DNA of 64,000 nucleotides from Diadophis punctatus similis. Taxonomy: Eukaryota > Chordata > Lepidosauria > Squamata > Dipsadidae. Of this stretch, positions 35,841 to 48,140 are shown piece after piece. Location: positions 48,766,742 through 48,830,741 of the forward strand of contig JALIGW010000005.1 in the NCBI GenBank assembly GCA_023053685.1. Reading direction: 5' to 3'. Under the pieces are notes generated by a model that did not search any database, had not been told where the DNA came from, and saw nothing but the letters and a program-made list of their open reading frames with translations. Within the stretch, counting starts at the first letter, position 1, and every line of letters starts with the position of its first letter. Made by a program: the position numbers and the translations under genes.

Positions 35841-36008
35841 ATACTTTAAAGACTTGGAAGTCCTGCAGGATTGACATACTTTCTCCATGTGTTTTAACCT
35901 TTCAGCCAATGTTATTCTGTTGTAATAAAAGAACATGAAATGTGTGGCCCTTTGTTCATATTTCCCCCCTCCCATTATAAATAATATAAGGGGGAAATGC
36001 CCTCTTTT

Positions 36009-36472
<464 letters not shown>

Positions 36473-36480
36473 CCTCTTTT

Positions 36481-38749
36481 GTAATCCTACACTTGCTAAA
36501 AGTGAATGTGATGGGTTACTATCTTTTACAACTTAGACAAATTGACAGTGTGCTCAGAACTAAAACTCTGTTTGTAAGGTGGGTTGACTATCCCTTCATA
36601 GCTGTAGTTTCTGCTGGAACACAAACATTCTCCAAACTGCAGAAAACAAATTTACTTTTGTAATTAAACAACAATGTTTAGATATTTAATACTTATTACA
36701 TGTTTAGCTCCTACCTAGGAATCTTAAGGTAATGTTATTAGGGTTTTTCTATCAGTAGCTTAAGAGTTGTCTTTGTATGCACAACCATGAGATGATGGTT
36801 CAAGGCAGCCTTTGAAACTTTCAGAGAACATTTAAATTTAAACATTTCCAGTAGGGCTGCTTTGCTTCCACTAATAGTCTTTGTGAAGCACCACTTTTGA
36901 ATGCTTTGCATTGTCCTGTATAAAGTTAGAGTTATACATGCCTACTGTATAGTAAAATGCAGAAAAAGAACATTTTAGCTTAAAGAGTATTGGTGCTAAA
37001 GAAATGTATGGAACATTTCTATTTTTATTTAACAGGCTGAAGGAAAAAGAAAGGCTGCAGGCTCTGTGCCTTTGCTATAATTATTCTCTTCAGTACAAAG
37101 CAATTGGAATGATTCTAGCTACTGGTTTGCAGTTACCACCTTTGAGTTATGTCTATATCTTTTTAGAAATGCATCAATTTTATAATTTTTAATTTATGAA
37201 TATAAGTTTAATTAGTTAGGCTGCATGCAAATCACTTGTATAGACATGCCTAGCTGAGAAGATTGTTTTGTCTGCCAATTGGGTTAAGTGATACCTTATC
37301 TTGAGTGGCTTTCAAGGCAAAGTTTATCACAAGAAGTATGAAAAGTGCTTTAGAAAATATTTGTTTCTCACAGACTCAAATTCTTTAGACTCACAGGGAT
37401 GGGCAAGTTGTGGCATCTAGAAGGTGCTAAATTTCAGGTCCCAGATGTCCCAGTAGCATAACCAATGGAGAATGATGCTGGGAGTTATAATTCAGTAAAA
37501 TCTGGAAGGTCATAGGATACCTATCCCTCCTTTAACAGACAAAGACCATTGAAAAGGTTCACTATAACTGCAATATAGGAGATATATCATTTTAATTATT
37601 ATCTTTTCCCCCCATTCTCCCTCCCCACCTCAAGGAAGTCAGGGTCAGCGTGCCCAGCACACCTGCCCTTTATCTTTAAAGGTCTAAATATTAGATTAAG
37701 CCAAGAACGAATTCATTTTGCCAAAGAACGAAAGGCATTTGATTTGAATGTGAATTTTATTCCACAGTCTGAATTTTGTTTTACTGATTCAATTATCTGA
37801 TTTATATTTTCCTTGCATTTTATTTTGGTTTGCTCTTGGCAACTTTGAACACTATTAGGGCAAAAATGTTATAAAACATTTATCAAAATAAATCAATTGA
37901 ATAAGCAGATTGAATGAGCCCTACACAAGATGCTTTTTGAGGAACTCATCATAGATATACTAGGAAACTATGCCAAGTGCAATTGCAATTTCTCTCTAAG
38001 GATGTCCAAACTATCTTCAGAAAGGCAGGAAAGCAGACCTGTCTGTCTGTGTCTGGCTAGGTGGCTAGCTGTTGCTGACTGTTAAAATGACAATGGGAGG
38101 GAAAAGAAAGAGTGCCAGAGATGAGAACTGGACAACTGATTACATTTTGCAGGTTTGTAGACATGTCTTCTAGCTAGCCCGATAATATGAGGCCTCGGTA
38201 GTTCAACAAAGGACTATGTTTCTAATATTAAAGTCATTTTGTTTGCATAAATTACTCCTGCATTGTTTATATTGTTAAGGTATCAGCCTTCTCCAGATTG
38301 TGACCCTTTTGATGTGTTGGAGCATGCTGGCTAAATCTAGTTTAATATAATTGGAAAGCATCAAGCTGAAAATTTTTGTTGTGTTCTGCTTATTTCAGCA
38401 GATAGCAGCTGCCTGACTTGATCTGAAAGCTAAGCAAGGGCAGGCCTGGCTGGAAGATTTCCAGGGAATACCAGGACTTTAGACTTCATTAGACAGTTAA
38501 AAAAAATTCTCCAAAAATGCAGTTGGTAAACCAATTACCTGTTGCTGCTGAGAAAATTATGTAGATGTGTCCATCAAAGCATCAGCTTTCATTGACATAT
38601 TTTTTTTCCTCTTTGCTTAACAAAAAAACTCTCCTGGGCTAGCAGAACAAAGTAAAGATGAAGTCCATGATCATGGCTAAGCAAGGTCAACAAACAAACC
38701 AAAGGTTGGTCATCAGATGTTCTAATAACCTATTGTTGAAGGTGTTAAA
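36481..38749 (+). other. COL4A3 intron 1, no gene seen
   Basis: AT-rich to mixed composition. No exon, repeat family or RNA gene is recognised. Confidence 0.45.
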
Positions 38750-38757
38750 CTCTAAGG

Positions 38758-39112
38758 CAGTGATGGCGAACCTTTTTTGGCTCGCGTGCCAAAAGGGTGT
38801 GCGTGTGCCCACACCATGTCCTACCCCGTGCATGTGCACAACCCCTGCGCTACCCCCATGCATGCGCACAAACCCCTCCACTCTGCTCCCCCATGCGCAT
38901 ACGCACAGGCCACACTGAAGCCTCCGGACTCCTGAAGCCTGGGGACGGCGAAAAACGTCCCAACTGGCTTCAGGGAAATCGGCTTCAGAATGAAAATGGC
39001 CAAAAAGAAGGCCAAAAATCAGCTGGCCAGCTTGCACATGCGTGCTGGAGCTGACATACGACAATGCCTCGCATGCCCTCAGATATCGCTCCGCATAGGT
39101 TCGCCATCACTG
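38758..39112. mobile_element. hAT-type MITE, CAGTGATGGCGAACC family
   Basis: Ends CAGTGATGGCGAACC and GGTTCGCCATCACTG are perfect inverse 15-mers, with the exact 8-bp duplication CTCTAAGG (38750-38757 and 39113-39120). Confidence 0.94.
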
Positions 39113-39120
39113 CTCTAAGG

Positions 39121-40215
39121 CATTCAAGGCTCAACTGCAGACCATCAGAGAGGGACTTTTCTGTGCTGCATTCTTTTAATGGTTATTAGCTGTCAGCAAA
39201 GAATTAGAATTTTATGTATGTCCTTACTGCTATGCCTAAATTTGTAACTCTGAAATTATACAATTTTTCATTTTTTATTTCTTCTAAGACAGAAAAGACG
39301 AAAAGTGGAGAAAAGAAACATAAAAAAGGAAACGAGAAAAACTTATTTTTTTATAGATATGTCCCCTTATCCATTTTACACTTTTGTCAGCTAGCAAGGA
39401 ATAAAGACATGATGGGGTTTTTGTTTTTGTTAATATTTATTTCCCCAAATCTTACATGGTTTATTGTCTTCACCAATCTGGCACTCCACTTTCACAAATC
39501 TTTAAAGAACATAATTAATATTGCAATATTCTATGAACTTAAGCCAGTACTCAGTCCTGATGTGTGACAGAGACAGTTATACTTTTCCTTGTGTTGTCTT
39601 CAAATGCTGAACTAAAGCCCTGTCTGCAGGAGTGCCCTTAGGAGTCAAAGATCTAGAAGGCCTCAAACCCCATAACATTCTATCTTATTAGGATTGAGTT
39701 AGATAGTTCCTTCCCACCCAGGCCTTCACAGCCACAAGGCACTGAGTCAGCACCTGAATAGAATAGAATGGCCAGTAATTTGAAGTATATATGAATCCCA
39801 AGTGTTGTTTCAGCAACACGTACAATGGATGAACTAGAAAGCTAATTTTCTTACTGATAAATGTCAACACAGAGAGTTCTTTGCACCCACTGCGGAGTTA
39901 ATGGACTATGGAAGAATCTTTTTTTGTGTGCTTTCCCATGGCTTTTCTCCTACAGCATGTTTTAGAGCTTACTACTTTTCCCTGTACCCATTTTCCTTCC
40001 TGTACTATGGTATGATATGTCATGTTTATGGCTAAGAATGGTGTACAAATCCAGAAAATTATTAAACAAAGAAGAGTTATGCAAAACACGGTTTAGTAAT
40101 ATATGAAACCATCCAGTAAGGAAGATAAGAAACCATATGACATGGGGGAAAAGTGGTTTGATTTGCAAATATTTGATGAGAATTTAAACGATAATCATTG
40201 TATTTTCTTTTTTAG
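39121..40215 (+). other. COL4A3 intron 1, distal part
   Basis: AT-rich, with no repeat recognised. A 117-aa frame at 39214 is Lys/Phe-rich with no motif and no splice context, and is taken as chance. Confidence 0.5.
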
Positions 40216-40272
40216 AACTGTATCTGCAACAACAAAAACCAGTGCTTTTGTGATGGAATAAAAGGCAGTAAG
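40216..40272 (+). CDS. COL4A3: COL4A3 exon 2, 7S cysteine cluster
   Basis: This 57-nt exon encodes NCICNNKNQCFCDGIKGSK. Human alpha-3 has GCVCKDKGQCFCDGAKGEK (from memory), with all four cysteines aligned. The acceptor is TTCTTTTTTAG and the donor is GTAAGA. Confidence 0.96.
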
Positions 40273-41965
40273 GTAAGAGCTATATAAAAAATTGGATTTC
40301 TTACACATAAATAGCAATGTCCTTTTGCTGGAAAAGAAGAAAAATGCATTATTGGCCCAAAAAAATTGAAGGAAACTTCAACTGGATGTATAAGAAGTAT
40401 TAATTAAATGAAACAGTAGTACAGCTATATTGTACTTTAAGCTATACAACTAAATACAAGTATTTTTAAAACAGTATTTAACATTTGCAGAAATGGCAGG
40501 GGACACAATAATAGGTAACCTTATGGTAAAGTACCTTTCTGGTCATAAAAGGATGAACCCAACAGGAAAAAGCAAAAGGTTAAGTTTCCATCTGCAAAGA
40601 GTAAGGAGAATAACCCTGAAGGATGGGTCCTAGAGCTGTTACCAAAGTGATAATGAGTCAAGCAGGACTTGCATCCTTTCTAAGAAACTTATTTGAGAAA
40701 ATGTCTCAGATGAGCCCTTCCTAATTCACATGACAATAAAGTGAGGAAGGTAGTGAAGCATGTTCAGGCTTGCAAGATTCTGTTACTATAGTTGTTTTAT
40801 TAGAGTAGTTTTAGACGTACATGGCATTGGTTTCTTGGTTTCTTGGTCTTGTCTGCCTTATGGGGCTGACACCATCTTTGAAGTCAGGGTTTGATTGGAA
40901 TTCTTCTAGTCTGGTGGGGAATTATTATTGTAACAATGAAAAACCTTGTCTCACACAAGAAAATAAAATACAAAAAAATAAGGTATATTAGTTAGCAAGT
41001 ACACTAAAGTAATTGGTTCCTTGAACTCTCTCTGAATTCCTCTTTCAGTAGGGGAATTTTTCAATAACCAGAAAGATATTACATGGTTAAGTCCAACTAT
41101 CATGCTCAGTCACCAAAGATGTCCCTAAAAGGAAAAAAAAGGTTTTGCAGTAGAGATTAAAGCATGATGATGGAGGTAATCCTCAAAAATTTAAAAGCAG
41201 GTTTAAATAATGTTCTAAGTTATAGTTTCTCAAATAACTATTTTTTATGAATCTTTATTGCAGAATGGTTTTTATCTGCTGGGGACAATAACATACACCC
41301 CCCAAGTGGTGAATTCTGGGATAGCACAATATACAAAAATAAATGCAGAAAATAATAATGTTTAGCAGGCACATTAACTTAGCAAAATACCATAGGAATT
41401 CTAAATTCACATTATGGGAGCAATATATGACATTGCTATGCTGGTGAAACAGCTTCCGTATATTGCAGACATTGAACCAAAGAATGAGCACATATATCTC
41501 TCCAAAATGGGCATTTTAAAATGATGGAAATCTAATTTATAGTATTGACTTAAATCATATCATACCAAGGAACCAGAGCAAGATAATTGAACTGGCATTC
41601 TGTTGGCAATTAAATAAGTAAACATTTCAGAGAGATGAAGCAAAATTAGCTAAGCATGCAAACATGAAGGGCCCTTATTGAATTAGAAATCATTAAATAT
41701 GTAAAATTGGAAGAAAAAAGGGATTGAAAGTACCTCTACTTTAGCTGCATTACAAGGATGCAAAACACAAAACAAAATCCAATCAAAACTTCAAAAACAA
41801 AACTAGACTCCAGTGGAAAAAAGATATTTCTCCCCCTCCCGCAAGTCCTTTGATGCTGCCTCATAGGTATTGCAGGGAGGGAGAATCTAGGAATAATGAG
41901 GAAAGAATCATGGGAGTATAGATTCCTAGTGGGGTCATCCCAGCTGCCCAGATAAAGCAACCAGG
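40273..41965 (+). other. COL4A3 intron 2, proximal part
   Basis: AT-rich, with no repeat family or exon recognised. Confidence 0.45.
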
Positions 41966-41973
41966 CACTAGAC

Positions 41974-42108
41974 CAGAGGTATCCAACCTTGGCAACTTTA
42001 TGAGGTGTGGACTTCGACTCCCAGAATTCGTCAGCCAGCATGGCTGGCTGAGGAATTCTGGGATTTGAAGTCCACACCTCATAAAGTTGCCAAGGTTGGA
42101 CACCTCTG
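41974..42108. mobile_element. 135-bp palindromic hAT-type MITE
   Basis: Almost the whole element is one hairpin (CAGAGGTATCCAACCTTGGC against GCCAAGGTTGGACACCTCTG), flanked by the exact 8-bp duplication CACTAGAC (41966-41973 and 42109-42116). Its core GACTTCGACTCCCAGAATTC is the same motif that is amplified at 62500-63600. Confidence 0.93.
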
Positions 42109-42313
42109 CACTAGACTATCCACCTCTAAGGTGTTGGAGGTGGATAGTCTCTTTACTTACAATGTCAAATGCTTCATTTCATGCAGTGGATGAGAAGGCA
42201 GATCAGTGTACAACTGGAGGACTGAAGGGGCACATTGGGGACAGGGTATTCTGGATAAGTTCTGTCTATGTGGTGTTTGACTCAAGACTAATTTGCTGGC
42301 ACATAATAGTTTA

Positions 42314-42316
<3 letters not shown>

Positions 42317-42345
<29 letters not shown>

Positions 42346-42394
42346 CCTTCTACAGCCAAGTCCAGCCATGATACTTAGGGAGGGAGGGAGGGAG
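42317..42394. repeat. (AATC)n and (AGGG)n short repeats
   Basis: About seven AATC units (42317-42344), and four AGGG units near 42379-42394. Confidence 0.9.
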
Positions 42395-42666
42395 TGCCAT
42401 GTTTTTTAGACGTCCCAGGTAGAGAAAGCAACAGAGACCATGAAAGCATAGACATTATGGTACAGTGGCTTTTATTCTTTTATATCAGAACCAGCTCTTC
42501 ACAGTCCAGTTCCTTTGGTCCCACCAGAAATTTTCAAGGGATGCTGAGATATTTTCTTCACTGTGTGATTAGACTTTTCTTGCATTGGAAAATGTATTAA
42601 GATCCATTAAGAACCTCCATAAGGTCTCACAACTTAGTCTATTTAACAGTAGAGGAGTTACCGTTC

Positions 42667-42920
42667 CAGGGGTGGGTTCCACTTACCCTAGCCACCGGTT
42701 TGCATCGCGACCCGGGGGCGGGCGGGAGGGCCCTTTTTCAAGCAGCAGCAGAGAAAAAGCTTCCAAACAGTAAAAAATTCGGAAAAAAATCCCCCCCCAA
42801 AAATGGCAGCACCCACGGACCGGCACCGACCGAACCGGATCCGTGATGCCATCATGACGTCACCAGCGGGTCGCTACTGGTTCGGGTGATCCGGTCTGAA
42901 CCAGGAGGAACCCACCCCTG
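42667..42920. mobile_element. hAT-type MITE, CAGRGGTGGGTTC family
   Basis: Ends CAGGGGTGGGTTCC and GGAACCCACCCCTG, with the exact duplication TACCGTTC (42659-42666 and 42921-42928). It contains GCCATCATGACGTCACCAGC, as in its sister at 36009. Confidence 0.94.
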
Positions 42921-42928
42921 TACCGTTC

Positions 42929-43362
42929 TGTTATGGTCAGATGTTCTCTTGACTCTTTGGAATATTGTAGATCTTTCTTGGTTGAATTCTGCTTTGTACT
43001 CTGGTCCTGAATTTATTTTTTAATAGGCTTCTTCTTAGAATAGGTGCTGAATGGCTTACATGATTTTTATTTACCTATTAATGAAAGTTACTGAAACTCT
43101 TCTTATTCCAATATGTCCACATTCCCATATGTCCATTTTAAGGACTACATCTTCCTTTGACATGGTTTTCACATATGGGTATTCATGTATTTATGTGATA
43201 GATTATACAAAGTAGAATGCTTCCAGTTTATTTGATGATATAGAGATCTTCTGCCTGGATGTATTTTTATTATCTACACGAGTATATATTTAATGAAGCA
43301 CTATTCTGAGTTTCTAGAATAACTAAAAATAAAGTATTAACAGTATTAATTAATATTTACAG
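42929..43362 (+). other. COL4A3 intron 2, distal part
   Basis: AT-rich, with nothing recognised. Confidence 0.45.
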
Positions 43363-43452
43363 GGAGAAAAGGGCTTTCCTGGTTACCCTGGTCTACCGGG
43401 TCAGATGGGCTTCCATGGCCCAGAGGGTCCTCCTGGACCACAAGGACCTAAG
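43363..43452 (+). CDS. COL4A3: COL4A3 exon 3
   Basis: This 90-nt, phase-0 exon has ten perfect triplets starting [20 protein letters not shown]; human alpha-3 begins [20 protein letters not shown]. The acceptor is ATTTACAG and the donor is GTATTT. Confidence 0.96.
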
Positions 43453-45245
43453 GTATTTATAATCTACTATGATTGCATATCAATGAGTGAATTACTGATG
43501 ATTTAGATAATGCTGAAAAGTAAATGTTTCGGTACTCCTAGTTCATTGCCCAAGCCACAAGGAGGAGTCAATCAGGGAACCTCTATTTGGGCACAAGAGG
43601 ACAAAGTCCTGCCCCCCACCTTGAATGCCATTGGACCTTATCTAGTCTGGCCTAGGTGCATACTGAGAATCTGAGAAGATTCCTGTATTATAACTTGAGC
43701 AATAAAATAGCTGATAGAAGAGAATATTTATAGCTTAGGGTTGAATTGTGGGTTACCACTGATGATGTTATTTAGTTTGGTAATGAAATGTCTGCAAGAA
43801 AACCAGCAAGCTCAAATAACACCAAGGACCCCATAATAAAATAGCCAATTGAACTCTTCACGTGTGGATCCAACTGTTTGTTCCTAACTTTGTTTGATAT
43901 CAGAGGTGTTTAGATGTACAAGAAACTTCACTTTCCATTCTGCCATTTCCATTTAAATATGAGCTTGACAATGGACCTGAAGTCTAATGTTTCATTTCCA
44001 GGCTAGAGCAAAGAGTGTGTATAAGTAAAGACAATGCCCATCTTCAATTGTTCTACCCACTCTGTAAAGTGTACATGCTTAGCATTTAAAATACATCATA
44101 CTTCTATGGTATGTTTTCAAAAATATGCCTCGCTCAAATGTGGTACTCTGTAAATAAATTAATTTTGATTCTTTGGCTAGACTGAACAAATAATGAGAAA
44201 ATGGGTACATTTTTGTCACATTATTTAATCCAGATCTGTCAACAGTAACTGTTTGGCAAAAATAAGTAGTAACCTTATTTAACTGTGATCCAGAAATTAG
44301 ACTAATTCTATAGAAGACAAACATTCTAAAATCTTACTGATTTCAATATTAGATGTTTGAACAACATTAACAAAAATTGCTTAATTTTTACTGTTTTCTC
44401 TCATTTGATGCATTAGACCATATAGAAACTACCACTCGTTTTTCATGTCCCTTAATCTTATATCCTTGATGTGACTCTTTTCCTTCCAATAAAATATGTG
44501 TTTTTGGAGTAAGGAAATGTTTGTGTATATGGAGGTATTTATCTCCCATCCACAAACACTTCTAGAAGAGAATATTTGGAGCTCAGAGTTGAATTGTGGA
44601 AATCTTGATGCCTTCTGATCTTGGATGATTTTTGCAGGTGTTTCATTACCCAACTAGAATAACATATGCTAGGAATTTTGCATGTATTGGTCCTATTAAT
44701 TGAGCATTTGCTCAATTAATAAATGAATATATTAAAGACTGAATTTTAAGTAGCTAGCTTATGAGTGGACCACATGAACCATTTAACATCAGAAAGCAGA
44801 TCTGGTATCAGTTAAAAGTTGCTGTATAGTTCTAAAATACAGGACATTTTCTGACACTGTAAATTTAATTTTATTACAGAACATTTTTTCATTGCTATTG
44901 CTTTTATATTGCAAATCTTTTGCACTGGTATCTCTAAGTTTCACATAAGTCCTATAAGTAATCTTAAATAATTAAAATGGGGGATCCAATGTTCCCTACC
45001 TGTACAGAAAAAAAAGTTGAGGTGATAGATAGCATCCTAAGGGATTTAGAGAACAGACATGGATCTTTATTATTTAAATGTTAAATGTCTTTGGTCATTC
45101 TGACTGGTAATTTTGGTCTTACAATACCTAGCTGGCAAATGAGATTAGAATGGAACATAGAAAAAGCACATGAATTGCATATTTGAGCTTTCTGCATAAA
45201 GATAATATTTTAATCTAATTAATTCTACTTTCCTTTGCTTTCTAG
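43453..45245 (+). other. COL4A3 intron 3
   Basis: AT-rich. A perfect hairpin, TTAATTGAGCA/TGCTCAATTAA, lies near 44695-44718. No other feature is seen. Confidence 0.5.
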
Positions 45246-45290
45246 GGTTTTTCAGGGCCAGTAGGTTCTGCTGGAGCTAAAGGCTCAAGG
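45246..45290 (+). CDS. COL4A3: COL4A3 exon 4
   Basis: Five triplets, GFSGPVGSAGAKGSR, align with human GFPGLPGLTGSKGVR. The acceptor is TGCTTTCTAG. The only in-frame donor is GTTGGT after AAGG, weaker than any other in the gene; GTATTT four bases on would break the frame. Confidence 0.92.
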
Positions 45291-45728
45291 GTTGGTATTT
45301 TATTATACTATATTAAAAATAATAATCAGCATTTAAAAATAATTGGCACAATATCAAAAGTTGGTGACATTCCATTGCTTGGACATGCAGTTAAATTGTA
45401 GCAAACCTAAAACCTAAATGCAATATAATGCTTCCAAAGGAAGAAATGGTGGAGTCACAGATGGCCCTGCAAAAGCAGAGCCAATGACTATGGCAAAGAA
45501 TAAAGATCTGGTGAATAGATCATCTCTTTGAAATCTCTCTGGATAAGAAGACGAGAGATCATCCGCAGGCACACTCTTCATCAGGTGACTGCAAAACAGC
45601 TGTCCCTGGAGGGGTTGACTGCCATGGGAGATGACAGCCATTTTGCTTGCAACCTCAGTTGGCACCTTTTAAAGGATTCTAAGAAATTTTAATAATAATT
45701 GGAATGAATGAACTATCTGTTTAATATG

Positions 45729-46098
45729 CAGGTAGTCTTCAACTTATGACCACAATTGAGCCAAAATTTCTGTTGATAAGTGAGATAGTTGTTAATTTTA
45801 CAATCTTTCTTGTCACAATTGTTAAGTGAACCACTGTTAAGCTAGTGACCTGGTTGTTAAGTGAGTCTGGCTTCCTCATTAAGTTGCTTGTCAGAAGGTC
45901 ATAAAAGGTGATCACATGACTTCAAGTCACTGCAGCTGTCATAAATATGAGTCAGTTGCCAAGCATCTGAATTTTGATGTGACCATGGGGATGCTGTAAT
46001 GGTTGTAAGTGTGAAAAACAGTCATAAGTCACTTTTTTCAGTGTCGTTGTAACTTCAAATGGTCACTAAATGGACTGCTGTAGGTCGAGGACTACCTG
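45729..46098. mobile_element. CAGGTAGTCCTC-family TA-type element
   Basis: Ends CAGGTAGTCTTCAACTTATG and GTCGAGGACTACCTG match the elements at 17499 and 53279. The flanking dinucleotides are TG and AA, so the expected TA duplication has decayed. Confidence 0.78.
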
Positions 46099-46180
46099 AA
46101 CTTTAAAATCCAATGATTAAGTTTTAAATTCATTCTTAATGCAATGCTTTTTTTCTCTTCTTTCATTCTTTTATCCTTAG

Positions 46181-46225
46181 GGTAAGGCAGGAGTTCCTGG
46201 TTACTCTGGTCCTCCAGGTCTTCCA
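46181..46225 (+). CDS. COL4A3: COL4A3 exon 5
   Basis: Encodes GKAGVPGYSGPPGLP, aligned to human GISGLPGFSGSPGLP. The acceptor is TTATCCTTAG and the donor is GTAAGT. Confidence 0.95.
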
Positions 46226-46428
46226 GTAAGTATAATAACATTTATTGAACCAGTCTGGATATTTGCATTTAGTTAAGCATCTTGTTATTTTTATCTCTAA
46301 CTTTTCAGAAGAATATATGTATTACATCCAACTTTCGTAAGCCAACTGCTTGCCAAAGTCAAAAGTATACTCGGAGTTCTTTGAAATGGTATTAATGGCT
46401 ACTTTGACAATCTTGTAAATACTTTCAG

Positions 46429-46491
46429 GGTGAACCTGGAAATGCTGGCCCTCATGGAGCTCCAGGTATACCAGGATGCAATGGAACAAAG
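46429..46491 (+). CDS. COL4A3: COL4A3 exon 6
   Basis: The 21 codons encode GEPGNAGPHGAPGIPGCNG plus TK. The cysteine in GCNG matches human GCSG. The acceptor is ACTTTCAG and the donor is GTAAGA. Confidence 0.95.
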
Positions 46492-46663
46492 GTAAGAATG
46501 AAACAGAAATTAATAGCATTACATTAAGATGCAAGTTGTAAAATAAGTAAAACATTAGCTCTGATGCATTTGGAGTAGGATGTACACATGGAGTAACAGA
46601 GCATGCTACCTAGAGACCCTTAAGAGTGCCTTTCTTGCCATCTTCTCTTTCTCTTTCATCCAG

Positions 46664-46717
46664 GGTGAGCCAGGTTTTCCAGGACTCTTAGGACAGGGGG
46701 GACTTCCAGGATTACCA
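46664..46717 (+). CDS. COL4A3: COL4A3 exon 7
   Basis: The 18 codons encode GEPGFPGLLGQGGLPGLP, against human GEQGFPGLPGTLGYPGIP. The acceptor is TTTCATCCAG and the donor is GTAAGT. Confidence 0.95.
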
Positions 46718-46804
46718 GTAAGTTTTGGTCAAATATGCCATTTAAGAAATTCATTGCTTTTATATACATTATATATAATGTAATATAATGTAAAACATAA
46801 TATA

Positions 46805-46931
46805 TTTTCATTTCCTATAGTTTTGTCATTTCCAGTGGTCTTTTTCAGCAGTTAGAGATACTTGGCAATTTTGAATATTTCACTGGATATCTATGTCCCT
46901 ATTTTAGAAATGTGCATTTCTTCTCTTCATA
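46805..46931. repeat. 127-bp direct repeat, left copy
   Basis: Matches 47785-47911 with about four mismatches and no indels (offset exactly 980). Shared landmarks are TTTCCTATAGTTTTGTCATT and TTTAGAAATGTGCATTTC. Confidence 0.95.
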
Positions 46932-46940
46932 CATACATAC

Positions 46941-47274
46941 CAGAGGTGGGTTCCTGCCTCTGATTGCCGGTGCGGCTAATAGCTGTTCTTCGACGCAGAG
47001 CCGAAGATGCTGCTGCCGTTCGCGGATTCAGAGCCTTCCCCGGGCGCTTTCCCCGCCCGCATGGATGCCGCCAATTGTGTTCTTTTGCCCTCTGCGCATG
47101 CGGAACGCTTTGCGCATGCGCAGAGGGCAAAAGAACGCAATTGGCGGCATCCATGCGGGCGGGGAAAGCGCCCGGGGAAGGCTCTGGATCCGCGAACGGC
47201 AGCAGCGTCTTCGGCTCTGCGCCGAAGAACAGCTATTAGCTGCACCGGCAATCAGAGGCAGGATCCCACCTCTG
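46941..47274. mobile_element. 334-bp near-perfect palindromic hAT-type element
   Basis: Ends CAGAGGTGGGTTCCTGCC and GGATCCCACCTCTG. Flanks ATACATAC and TTACATAC (7 of 8) lie in a (CATA)n context. The two halves are reverse complements almost throughout, meeting at GCATGCGGAACGCTTTGCGC. All five frames over 75 aa are mirror images of one another. Confidence 0.88.
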
Positions 47275-47305
<31 letters not shown>

Positions 47306-47345
47306 CATACATACATACATACATACATACATACATACATACATT
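47275..47345. repeat. (CATA)n microsatellite
   Basis: About 17 units, abutting the palindromic element, with a short run of the same repeat on its other side (46930-46940). Confidence 0.95.
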
Positions 47346-47572
47346 CTTCCTGTATTTGTTAATCATCCAAACCTATCATACTGAACCTTGTATAACAAAG
47401 CAATACATAATCAAGAATATATAAATAATAAGATCCAAGATACAGGAAGCAAAAATATGCAGATATGAACTGCTGTGAATCAAAGAACTGGAGCCAAAAA
47501 CTCATTGAAAAATAAAGTCTTTCACAATTTCTCTGAATATAAGAATGGAAGAGACTTCCTGAAACTCTAGAG

Positions 47573-47640
47573 CAGAGGTCGGGGACCATGGCCCCTTTAT
47601 GACTTGTGGACTTCAACTCCCAGAATTCCTGAGCCAACCA
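47573..47640 (+). mobile_element. Left-end fragment of the 135-bp palindromic hAT family
   Basis: CAGAGGTCGGGGACCATGGC then GGACTTCAACTCCCAGAATT; the right half is absent. Confidence 0.65.
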
Positions 47641-47784
47641 TGAATGAAGTGAGGTGAACAGGTTTAGGGGGAACAAATAGAGAATTGACAGAGGCCTTCA
47701 TACTGTTCATAATACCATTGTCAGGGATAATTGCTTACTTCTGACCAGTCAGAAATATAGAATTAATTAGACAATGATTTATTT

Positions 47785-47911
47785 TTCTCATTTCCTATAG
47801 TTTTGTCATTTCCAATGGTCTTTTTCATCAGTTAGATATACTTGGCAATTTTGAATATTTCACTGGATATTTATGTCCCTATTTTAGAAATGTGCATTTC
47901 TTCTCTTCATA
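47785..47911. repeat. 127-bp direct repeat, right copy, next to exon 8
   Basis: Ends 33 bp before the exon 8 acceptor region begins; pair of the copy at 46805. Confidence 0.95.
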
Positions 47912-47944
47912 TGATGGTTTTATAATGTGTTTCTCTCCGTTTAG

Positions 47945-47971
47945 GGTTCTAAGGGCATCAAAGGAAAAAAG
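47945..47971 (+). CDS. COL4A3: COL4A3 exon 8 (27 nt)
   Basis: Encodes GSKGIKGKK, against human GAAGLKGQK. The acceptor is CTCCGTTTAG and the donor is GTAAGA. It is the shortest exon of the gene in the window, as in human. Confidence 0.9.
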
Positions 47972-48140
47972 GTAAGATACTTAAGCAAAAAAAGTGAAAT
48001 AATGATCTATCGTAGCCTAGGAACATAGGTATCCATTCTTAACTAGAATGTCCACAATAATGATATGAACCCTATCCTTCCTTATTTGGAATTGACATTG
48101 CATGAAGTTATAGTTTGTTGGGATTGAGTTGCATGTAGTT

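Noticed and set aside
39214..39567. 117-aa frame in COL4A3 intron 1
   Set aside because: No motif, no splice context and AT-rich composition like the surroundings.
46912..47424. 170-aa plus frame and its minus-strand relatives
   Set aside because: Arise from the 334-bp palindrome plus the (CATA)n repeat (Tyr-Ile-His-Thr repeats).
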